Shown here: piece after piece, positions 23,968 to 46,440 of the stretch
Numbering within the stretch: position 1 is the stretch's first letter
How the letters are laid out: every line of letters begins with the position of its first letter
Translations under genes and position numbers: made by a program
Assembly: GCA_018398585.1 (NCBI GenBank)
Contig: JAGTTD010000015.1
Location: 1,369,001 to 1,433,000, forward strand
Length of the DNA: 64,000 nucleotides
Reading direction: 5' to 3'
Source: Simmondsia chinensis
Lineage: Eukaryota > Streptophyta > Magnoliopsida > Caryophyllales > Simmondsiaceae
Notes under the pieces: model-generated
Seen by the model: the letters and a program-made list of their open reading frames with translations, nothing else
The model's database searches: none
What the model was told of the DNA's origin: nothing

Positions 23968-24170
23968 TTAGGAAACACAACAACTAAATACACCGAAAGA
24001 TTCAACAAAATAAAAAAACACAAACAATTTACATGATTTAGCCTAAAATGTCTACATTCAAGGAGTTGTAGAGATATTTTATTAACTAAAAGTTTTACAA
24101 GGAGCTTTTTTGATTACAACACACTCCTTCAAACTCCAAGTAGAGTTTATATAGACGCACGTAAATGGGT
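23968..24170 (-). repeat. fragment of a copia-type LTR
   Basis: Starts TGTTAGGAAAC, as the LTR at 61867 does (TGTTAGGAAAA), and has a related 'acaatttacatg' block. No other LTR or coding part is seen nearby. Confidence 0.35.
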
Positions 24171-24486
24171 TCATCTAAGTTAAAAATTAGGTTCAACACA
24201 AGAAGCTCCACAACTACGGAGCGTGCCTCTCAAGTTCTTGAAGGAAAAAAAAAAAAAAAAAAAAAAAGGAACCCACACGCACACACCCTATCGTTTACAT
24301 TTTTTAAATTCCATTTGCTTGGGGTTAACTCCAAGCACATATATATTATATATATTTTTTTGACAACCCAAAATTAAATCGGGCCACATCTAGACCAAAA
24401 GATTATATATGGAGTTGTGTCATGTAAGCAGGTCACACCAAAATTTGAGGCAATACTCAACATATATATATATATATATATATTAT

Positions 24487-24728
24487 TAAGCACTAAAGCA
24501 CCGGATCTTATTAGAACTTCGAAATTAAGCGTGCTTGAGCGAGAGTAGTACCAAAATGGGTGATCTCCTGGGAAGTCCTCATGTTGTCAACCTTGTCAGG
24601 CTGGGGGTCCTCGGAAACAGCCTTTCTCCAGGGTTACACTATAAAAGGATAAGGCTGCATATAACTATTCCTTCCAGACCCTGCTTATGCGAGAGTCCTT
24701 AAGACACTGAGTATATTATTATTATTGT
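24487..24728 (+). mobile_element. 5S rRNA-headed SINE (copy 2)
   Basis: 'aagcactaaagcaccggatc' begins the 5S-like head (about base 16 of 5S), which continues with 'attaagcgtgcttgagcgag', 'aatgggtgatctcctggga' and 'agtcctcatgttg'. The shared body and an ATT/TTG tail follow. Confidence 0.8.
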
Positions 24729-24729
24729 G

Positions 24730-26190
24730 TATATATATACATATAAAGGTCAGAATGTAAAAAATCATTATAAATCACTTATTTATTTGCTGACATTATC
24801 ACTATATATTTTTTTTAAGCCATTTTGTTCTTGCTCATGCAAATAGCACAACTAGACGAAAAATTAGGGCCCTGCTAGCAAATTATTTCATTTTTTTTCC
24901 CAGAAAATATTAATAATATAATAATGACCCTATGGTTGACCTTGGAAAGTCTACGTTTTCATGCCAAGAACGAGAAGGCACTAAGTCAATGACGTTAGTC
25001 AAAATATAGTGGGGCCAAGTGAACCGCGTTTCAATGGTGTGTACACTACAAGACATCCCACTAAACGGGGCTGATAAAATCCGTTACTCTAGAATAATAC
25101 AGGGTAGTCATTCAAAACAAATACAAGTAAGACGGAGCAGTTGTAAGTCAAGTATACATGCTTATATCTGTCACAGATATGGAGTGGATATATATATAAT
25201 GTTATACTTTAAAATAAAGATAGAAGTTATTTTCCTGATTCTAAGTAAAAACAAAATCGTAGTACTTTTCTTTTGAAGAAGAAACATAATTCAAAACTAA
25301 AACTTTTTAAAACAAGATCACCCTACTAAAATCACTTTTTATAAAAATATTTTAATAAAAATACTTTTTCATAAAATAAAATTTTTCACGACTTGATCAA
25401 ATATGCACTTAGCCCGACATTTCAACCCATGTCTCCATGATAATGCCCAAAACCTTTACCTCCAAATTTAAAATTTTTCTCTTCTGATTCACCATTTTTA
25501 TTTAGTTAAAAATCATGGGGTGCACAATTAATGACAATATTACAACAAACGTCGCATGAAACATTATATTTTATATTTAGACTTTCAAATTCCATGATTC
25601 CTTAAAATCATTCAATGGGTTTGTGGCTCCAATTTATATTGTTTTAGAAAGATTTGTGGAAGGATGGTAAAATGGATCAAACATTTTAATTATCAAAAAC
25701 AAAAGTGTGGAAGTAACACACAATGTTAGAGTATAAAATTATTTATAATCCTTCATGTTTTTGGAATAGTTGGTTACCCAATATCGGTATTACCACGATT
25801 TTGAAGTCCAACAACCCTGCTCTGAATATTACTCTAATTTCAACATAAAGCACAAAATGAACATGTGTACTATCTGTTATTCAAGCTGGAAAGATATTCA
25901 CATATGAAGATATGTTATAGTATAAAGTCATTCATACCGATAATTTATTACTACGCATCATTCTTAGTCAAACCATTTTCTTGTTTAATTTTGAAAAGAA
26001 CCCTCATGTGGGCCAATTTTCTTGCATTAAAAACCTTAAAAATCTCCAAAACTGTGACAATATTTCAAAGAGTCAAACCCTCCATAGCCAAACCATAACC
26101 CAAGCTCCACTATTTCATCCAATTTCACACTCAAAACAGAAGAAATAGAGATAGAAATCCAATCAAATTGCACCCAGATCTTCAACCAGG
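24730..26190. other. upstream region of receptor kinase 1
   Basis: AT-rich. A TRIM-like LTR fragment in plus orientation lies at about 25724-25800 ('tgttagagtataaaatt', then 'ggttaccca' and 'atatcggtatta'). I see no clear TATA box close to the gene. Confidence 0.3.
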
Positions 26191-26219
26191 TGAATTTTCC
26201 CATAAAAAAAACTAAGTAC

Positions 26220-31592
<5,373 letters not shown>

Positions 31593-31599
31593 TGTGTCC

Positions 31600-32690
31600 T
31601 TTTTTCCTGATTAATTACACTCTAGTACCATGAGGTCTAGTGAATCAGTCTTTCACTCTGTATGCTCTGTGTTTGAATTTTTTAGTCTGCTGATTACGGC
31701 GAAATATATTTATAGTGCAGAATCTGGTGTATGCCTTCACCTTTCCTGCACTTGACATTACCTTATTGAGAAATCAAATTAAGAAATCACTAGCGGTTAG
31801 ACTAAAAGTTTTTCACTATGACCAATGGATTGAAAACTAATTCCACAGGTTCTCATGGTACTAAAATGTAATTTACCTTTTCTTTTTCTTTCATTGTGTA
31901 ATGGGATTTATGTTCATAAGCTATCGTTAATAATCAGTTAAATTTTGGTTGTTTATACAATTAAATGTATTATTTGATAATATAATTAAAATCACTTGAT
32001 CCAAAAACCCATCAAATAAAATTATACACCCTTAATTTTCTATGTTGTTATAACTATCTCCGTTTTAATACAAATTTAAAATATCAGTAAATTTAATAAG
32101 TTGATTTTTCATTGATAATAAATTATGATGAGTAACTATTTCCAACTCTAAACATTTTATCAAATAATTCACTAAAATTAATGTTAGTAAAGTGATATCT
32201 CAAATGGTATTTTGTCATCCCATAACATTACTGTATCAATTTCCTCAAAAATATACCAAATATTTATTTATTTTGTTGGATTCTATTTAGATGCGTAGGA
32301 ATAATTTTAAAAGAAATTGAGAGGAGAAGAGAACGAGAGAAACAATAGTATACATATTCATATGAAAAACGTTCAAATTGGCAGAAAAACATAAATGGAA
32401 GAGAAATCAATTTACTAAGAAATTTGAAGTAGAGGATACAATCGATTTGTCTATATTACAATAGATATATACACATGAAAGATAACCCTATAACTCTCTT
32501 AATGGTCCTGCTGGGTCGAAGCAGAAAAGGCCTATAAATTTGAGACACAACAAAATAAAACTTTCTCCAAATTTTGTCCATAGATTTATGTCTACAAATC
32601 ACTGTTTCCAGTCGCAATTTTTTTTTATAGTTTTTTATCACTAAACCAAGATTTCATTGATGCTGACTCCAAAACTAATTACTGGGCACT
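31600..32690. other. 3' flank between receptor kinases 1 and 2
   Basis: AT-rich. The segment 32280-32640 ('gagaggagaagagaacgagagaaacaatagtata') resembles blocks at 34.12-34.26, 38.65-39.06 and 43.15-43.48 kb and parts of the copia LTR at 61.9-62.1 kb, so it is probably a decayed LTR fragment. No gene is supported. Confidence 0.3.
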
Positions 32691-33650
32691 ACAACAACTA
32701 CAACAGCAGCTAAGTGCTTCAAAGAGGCTCCTGCCAAGGCAGTGTTTAGGAGTGTAAGATATAGAGTCGGTTCCCAAAAAATAAAAAAATTAAAAAAATA
32801 ATGCTGAAAAAAAAATATTTTCAAATCTACTGTTGAACCGCGTTTACTAAACGCGGCTTTGATAAACCGCGTCCAAAAACAGCGTTTAATATTGGCATAA
32901 ACCGCATTTTAATAACGCGGTTATATCTATTAAACCGCGTCATTAAGACGCGGTTTTATATTGTTATAAACGCGTTTTTATGACCCGGATTACTAGGTTT
33001 ATCTAATTCACGCGTATTCTCTCCGTTGCTTTCACCGTCTCTCTGCCTCTTTCTCGTTAACCCACCACCAGTCACGTCGTTCGCCTCCTCCTTTCTTTTG
33101 GTTATACACTGGAGATCTTTCAAGTACTATTATTGGAGTTATTTGACCTCCACTTATGATGTTGGAGCTTCATTAAGAAAGACATGGGATCAATGTGATA
33201 ATCATCACAAATTGCGGCATAATAAAAACTATAAACGAACAAAAAATTGAAGAATTGCGGCATAATGGTAAGTATAAGTGAACAAAAAGGGGCTTTTGGA
33301 TTGCTGACGTTAAACCCCGTTTTGTAAACGCGGTTTATATGTAAACCGCGTTTAGTAGACGCGGTTCAGTGGTAAACCGCGTTTAGTAGACGCGGTTTAT
33401 ATTAAGATAAACCGCGTTTAGTAAACGCGGTTTATACTGATATAACCCACATTTTTTTATCCCGTTTTATTGAAATTTAAACGCGTTTTGCAAACGCGGT
33501 TCAACAGTAGATTTGGAAATATTTTTTTTTCAGCATTATTTTTTTAATTTTTTTATTTTTTAGCATTATTTTGGGAACCGACTCGTAAGATATATGCAGC
33601 CTTACCCCTACAGGGTGCTACCCCTGTAGAATGGTTGTTTCCGAAGGGTA
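32691..33650 (-). repeat. SINE body split in two by a MULE-like insertion
   Basis: The left part (32691-32763) has the CAA-type tail and 'gtgcttcaaagaggctcctgcc'. The right part (33585-33650) resumes with 'atatgcagccttacccctacagggtg' and 'ggttgtttccgaagggtacccaactc'. Removing the insert and one duplication copy gives a continuous minus-strand SINE body. Confidence 0.7.
32764..33584. mobile_element. MULE-like non-autonomous element, long TIRs, 10-bp TSD
   Basis: An 821-bp insert begins GAGTCGGTTCCC and ends GGGAACCGACTC. Inverted similarity extends about 80-95 bp at each end, with one 13-nt indel. It is flanked by perfect copies of 'gtaagatata' (32754-32763 and 33585-33594). Both subterminal parts are filled with inverted motifs of the type 'aaccgcgtt' / 'aacgcggtt'. 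Long TIRs and a 9-11 bp duplication fit Mutator-like elements. The middle (about 33000-33290) is more complex, without a recognisable protein; it might be captured host DNA. Confidence 0.75.
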
Positions 33651-33742
33651 CCCAACTCTAAAAAGAACCCTTTCCGAAGGGTACCCTACTCTAAAAAGAA
33701 CCTACTCTGTCAAATAAAAACAGGTATGTCTAAAGCGAACAA

Positions 33743-40555
<6,813 letters not shown>

Positions 40556-40559
40556 GGGA

Positions 40560-42555
40560 CTTCAATTTTCTACAGGGGATGACTCTTTGTCACCTAATTT
40601 TCTAGTATATGTATAACGACCCAACCTAATACCATAACAACACAACCTATGCCGCAGAGCCGGGTGTCCCCAGTCACTCGAAAATTCTTGAAGGACAATA
40701 CTGATTTTTTACCACTTAGTAAAAAAAAAAAAAAAAAAAAAAATTTCCCCTATCGATTTTTGTGAATTTTCTATAAGACGGAAAATATTTTATGAAGTTT
40801 TGAACAAATTGTAGTGTAAATGGTTGTTTAATGTATCTATGTTTTACTGTATTTTTCTTGCTCAGTATTTCAAACTTGTTGTTTCTGTTCTTTTTGGTAA
40901 AATGCCCATATTTTGTAACTTTAGTCATCTTACTATAAGATTTTATATATTTAACTACCAGTGGCCCAACGAAAAAATTCTAGATCCGTCACCAATGGCT
41001 ATGGATGGGAAAGTCCCCGATTGAGTCTATAATGGATCACTTAACAACAAAAAGAATGAAATTGATCAAACTCTACACATCTATTCGACGTGGGTCTGGG
41101 GTTACAATATGTCAATTATCTTTATTGACAAGATGATGATGACTTTTCTTTCATTTTGGTTAAGGAAACTTTGAGCGGTCAAGCCCCGGTATGGACAGGA
41201 AGAATTGATGGTGAACGTTCTTATCAAGGCTTTGATTTTGTTATCCTCCACTTGTAGCTGTATGAAAATGTCCAGCACATAGATTACAGAGTGAAAGGTG
41301 TAAACGAGCCGAGCCAAGTTCGAGCTATACACGATATAGAATTAACTTCACAACATTCAAAATTCATTGAGCTTGGAGACTTTGACTTCACACTCGGCTC
41401 AATCTAGTTCACCTGAATCACACTCAGGTAGTTCAACCTGAATTATACTAATTGTTTAAACTCATTCAGGCTCGAGTTAGATTCTTTCATGCTTGTGTGT
41501 ACAAGAAATAGGGCAAATTCAGCTTTATATTAGTTGTACGTCCAAAGTACTGTTATGATTGTCTATTAGGTCCCCGTCGCATTATTAAGTACACATTTGA
41601 AGTTAATGGCATGGAATGAAGGAGAGGATACTAGATAGGTGGTCATATAACAGTTGCGTATACGGATGCAGGTGTCGTGGAGAAAATCCTGGTCTTTCTA
41701 AGGGAATTTGAGTTGCTTTTACGTCTTTTATTTGTATGTTTTGAATGAATACTCAAATAATTATTAACTTTTGCGCCTCTTTGATAGTTTTTAACGTGTA
41801 AATAGATTTATAAATTTGTTTTAGTGAACAAAATGCAATATAAGTACATTATGATGGTCATTGCGAAAGTACTATTATTTAGCTGATATCACAAAATGGC
41901 TAGCTCGAAATCTGCTATATAATGGTTGTCAGTTAACCAAAAATGCTTTATTTCGTTCGTTTGATTCAATGGTTAAGGTTGTGCTTTATTAAGCAATCAA
42001 ACTCTTTATTGCCATGGCCTGTCAGAACCAAAGAGAATTGTATCCAGCTTAATATCATAACAACATCTTTATCGTTTTAGGTAAACTGGTTCAATTTACA
42101 TGCACCTTAACTAATCATAGGTCTACATGCTTCGCTCACTTGGATATAATATTAGAACGAGCAAACATATACAGGCATTCGTATCTAACTAATCATAGGT
42201 CTACATGCTTCGCTCACTCGGATATAATAACTAGAACGAGCAAACATATACAGGCATTCGTATCCAGGCAGGCTTTCCCTGATGACTTAATGTTAAAAAC
42301 ATATTATGTTTGTGAAAAAGATACAAGAAGGATACAATGTTACTATACATGACACAAGGACATCATGTTTTGAAAAAAGAGCAAGAAAGCGACACATTTT
42401 GCAAAAAAGAACATCAACCACAACTTGAACTTCGAATCATGTTCTTTTGTTTAAACATGTTGCCTTATTCGCTGTTTTTCGTAACACGGTCTTATTATAT
42501 ACATAGTAAACATTGAGCCCTTTTCATTACTTTTTTTAAAATAATACCCTTCTAA
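40560..42555. other. intergenic between receptor kinases 2 and 3
   Basis: Contains an A-run (40722-40743), a GAGCTC-type repeat at 41290-41480 and a tandem duplication of 78 bp (42111-42188, 42189-42266). No gene is supported. Confidence 0.4.
42111..42266. repeat. 78-bp direct tandem duplication
   Basis: Two adjacent copies of 'ctaatcataggtctacatgc ... aggcattcgtatc' differ at only a few positions, so the duplication is recent. Confidence 0.85.
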
Positions 42556-42558
42556 CAG

Positions 42559-42662
42559 TACAACAACAACAACAACCCAGTCCTTCATAGAGGCTCTTGC
42601 CATGGCAGGGTCTAGGGGAAAGATGTATGCAGCCTTACCACTGCAAGGTGTTACCCTCCCTG
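42559..42662 (-). repeat. SINE body downstream of receptor kinase 3
   Basis: (CAA)n tail, 'agtccttcatagaggctcttgcc', 'atggcagggtctagggg' and 'gcagccttaccactgcaaggtg'. Minus orientation, no 5S head. Confidence 0.65.
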
Positions 42663-42722
42663 ACCTTAAAACATAATACCCTTGAAACAGTATTTATGCT
42701 ATATGTTTCAACGGCCACTGAT

Positions 42723-42780
42723 CCCGGACCCTGCCATTGCGGGAGCCTTTATGAGGCATTGGGTTGTTGTTGTTGTTGTG
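42723..42780 (+). mobile_element. very short SINE directly behind the stop codon of receptor kinase 3
   Basis: 58 bp of SINE 3' end ('cccggaccctgccattgcgg', 'gaggcattgggttgttg') lie between perfect 15-bp copies of 'tcaacggccactgat' (42708-42722 and 42781-42795). The right copy is the last five codons of the kinase, stop included. Confidence 0.9.
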
Positions 42781-45700
42781 TCAACGGCCACTGATAGATG
42801 TAACAGAAACCATATTTACAGAAGAGAAATGCTGATCAGCAGAATCAGTTTCTGAAGCAAAGTGGCGCAGAGCAAAGCCAGGCTTGTTTGGGTGGGGGAG
42901 TAGAGAGATTTCACCAGTAAGCATAGACATAACAGTTGAAATACTAGGCCTATCTTTAGCAAATTCTTGGACACACAGTAACCCCACTTTGATGCACCTT
43001 ATTATCTCTGCATGGAAGTTTGGTTCAGATATTGTTGGATCTATCAGTGTCACTATATTGCCCTCCTTCAGTAGTTTCCATGCCTGATACCACAATCAAG
43101 AAAGATAGAGAGCTTGAGCCAATTTATCAAATCATTTGTTCGGGAAATAGCAAAGAACTGGGTTTGATTTAGATGTGAAGGAACAAATCTAAAAGAAACT
43201 GAGAAGAGAAGAGAGAGAGAGATAAACAATAGTATATAGATTTATGGTGAAAACCCTCAGATTGAGGGAAGACCATCATCGGAGGAGAAAGCAATCCACT
43301 AACGATTTCAAGGAGGGGATACAGCAGGATGTTGCACAAAACAATATAACATAATACATATAGATAGAGGCTGAAACCACACATAGATCTCTCTAAATAG
43401 GTCTATTGGGTTGATGGACCCAGCCCTCCATTATCACTATAGATCTCTGGTTCTAAATCAAGACATAAATTTGAGTCACAACACAATGTATTCTTAAGCC
43501 TTCACCTAATGGCTTTAGCTTTTAGGATAGTTGGTTCCTTAACATGGTATCAAATCTTCTTTGGCTGAGAAGCCTGATGTTCCAATCACAACCACCCTTA
43601 TTCTCCATATTAATATGATTCAAGTACAAGGTATGAAGCCACATGTGGTGATCCACACTTGAATGTAACGTACAACAAATTTGGTTCGAGAATATGAAAT
43701 TTTATTGGGTCCTTGGTAGAATTGAGATCCATATATAAGTTTAAGAGATGTTTTGTTCTGAAACTACCTCTCATTAGATGGTGTATCTCACTAGGCCTAT
43801 AAGGTGTTTTCTTCTTTATCGCAACTCTTATATGAGACTTTGTTATTAGACTCGCATATAAAGGCGCAGAAAAGTTTGATGCTAAGATAATGGGACTTAC
43901 GTATCCTGTTAGGCTTAAGGATTGCTCTTCATGCCAGAAGCTGCTAGTCTTTTTCCCGCTTATGATCTCCAATATCAGTACTCCAAGGCTAAAAACATCC
44001 GACTTTTCTGAGAATCTCCCTTCCATTGCATACTCAGGGGACATGTAACCGCTGCAAATCAATTCAGATTTTAACTTAAATATCGAAAAGTTTGATAGAG
44101 ACTCATTAAAGGCTCTATGAGAGTTCATTAAGGGCTCGATAAGAATTAGGTAGAAAGACATTACGGGATAGTTAAGAACTCGTCAACAGTTAATATTAGC
44201 TCAAAAATTGGTCGATAATAGCTTAACTCGCTGGCGAGCCCAGCTCAGTTATGAACTCGATTTGGCTCGATAACGAGCTTAAGTCACCTTGATTAGGTTA
44301 GCTAGTTGAGCCAAGCTAAGTAACGAACAAATTAAAATCTTATCGAATAAAGCTTGAATAAAGGTTTGAATGCTCGATAAGGGCTTAGCTTGAACTCGTG
44401 CTCAATAAGGCTTATCGAGCACAAGTTCAAACAAGGGGTGCTCGACTCGACTTGACTTGTTTACAACCCTACCGGTATGGCAAAATGATGTCATATTAAG
44501 AATGCCGAAAATGGTATATATTAAATATCCCCTCCTTTCCTTACAGTTTTAGTATTGAAGTGATATCATGATGTATCAGGATGAATAGGAATGAGAACCC
44601 AAAGGTTGCTCTAATGGTAAGATATTTGGACCAGACACCGCCAAGTTTGGGCTATGAATCCGGTCATTGGTTCGCAAACAATTTCTTGGGTCCACCACCG
44701 GGTTTGTGGACTCCAAATTACCCACTACTTGTAAGGGAACTCCTAAGTGGGCGATGCTTGAAACCCGGTATTAGCCGAGATATGCATAAGTTGTCCTGAA
44801 CTTCTAGTTAAGAAAAAAGTAGGAGTAAAGGAAACTATGTTCCAACAACTCTTCTGGTGTCAGCATGATCCTGGGAGTCCCAAAACATCCTTGCCATGCC
44901 AAAGTCTGAGATTTTAGGGGTGAGGTGTTCATCCAACAAAATGTTGCTTGCTTTGAGGTCTCTATGTATAATCTTTAATCTTGAATCTCTGTGTAGATAA
45001 ATTAGCCCTCTACACACTCCTTCCATGATGTTGAAGCGTTTCTTCCAGTCCAAAAGTCCTTTTCTCATCGGATCTTCATTTGCAGACATAACGGTCAGAA
45101 ACTGTCTAGGGATGATCCCTAAAGTTTAAACTATTAGGTGAAGGTAGCATACATAGTACACATGTCCACTTCATACTTTGTGCTTAAATTAAAGTAATAT
45201 GACGAGTAGGAGCTAGTGGAGCTTGAGCTTGAAACGTCGTAGTCCAAGAGGCTCTATAATCATGTTAAAATCGACTATTAGAAAAGTTTAAGCTATTAGG
45301 TGAAGGTCTAGAAATAGTTTCATACTATAATAGGATTTTTACTTGCTTGAATGACATAGTGAAATCATATAATGAGGCTAACAAATGAAAAAGAAAAATG
45401 AATCACCCTTCAAAAAAGTGTTATTTCTTATCAAAGTGATTCAACAATTGGTTGGATAGCAGCTCTCTCGAGTTCAATACGCGTTTCAAACTCAAATGTG
45501 ACCTTGAACTATGGAATGGTATTTTTGAGTCTGACAAGTTAATTATTTTACACATACGTGACTATGATTGAAATGTGCTGAAGAGAAGCTAATGAAATGA
45601 TTAAATATGCCATGGATATAAACAATGTCATGAGATTCTATTGGAATCCCACATGACTTCGCTATGTTAATATAATCTAACTTATATGATGAGAACATCT

Positions 45701-46395
45701 CCCTCTTAGTACGACAATTTTTAAGATGGAGTTAAGTTTAATATCCTCTGATAGATGGTTACCTGATAGGAATGCGTCTAAGCTTTTATTTGGCATGTAT
45801 TCATAAACCAACATCTTGTCTTCAGCTGTTATGCAACATCCTAGAAGTCTGACAAGATTTCGGTGCTGAAGTTTAGAAATGACCATCGTTTCATTCATGA
45901 ACTCCTCCACGCCTCGTGTGGAGGCTCTTGAAAGTCTTTTTACTGCTATTTCTTGGCCATTTTCCAATTTTCCCTGTAAAACATGATAGATTATTCATTT
46001 TATATTGGCTAATACAGTGAAATACCAATCTTCCAATGCAACAACCCAGTAGATTGGCTGAAGTGGTAAAGCACTTGGACCTGGTGCCTTATAAAGCTTC
46101 AGGTTTAAGGTCTGAATCTTACCATTTGGTGCTCCCTAGCCCTTGGAACCAACCCAGTAGGTTTGTGGCCTCTAACTTACCCTTCTGTATGTAGAAAAAC
46201 TTACGGATGACTACGTACGCAACCCAGGAATTAGTCGAGGTACATGTAAGTTGAGCAATTTGAGTCCTATCTTTTGATGCTTACAATTCTTTGGTGCAAG
46301 CCTACTGGTTCCGTGATCCTTAACTTACCTTATTGCATGTAGGAAAACTTTCAAGGGGTTAAATGAGCAAACCAAGGATGAGTCAAGGTGCACCT

Positions 46396-46440
<45 letters not shown>

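Noticed and set aside
33026..33250. Open frame inside the MULE-like element
   Set aside because: Too short and without a recognisable domain. It may be captured DNA but I cannot support a gene.
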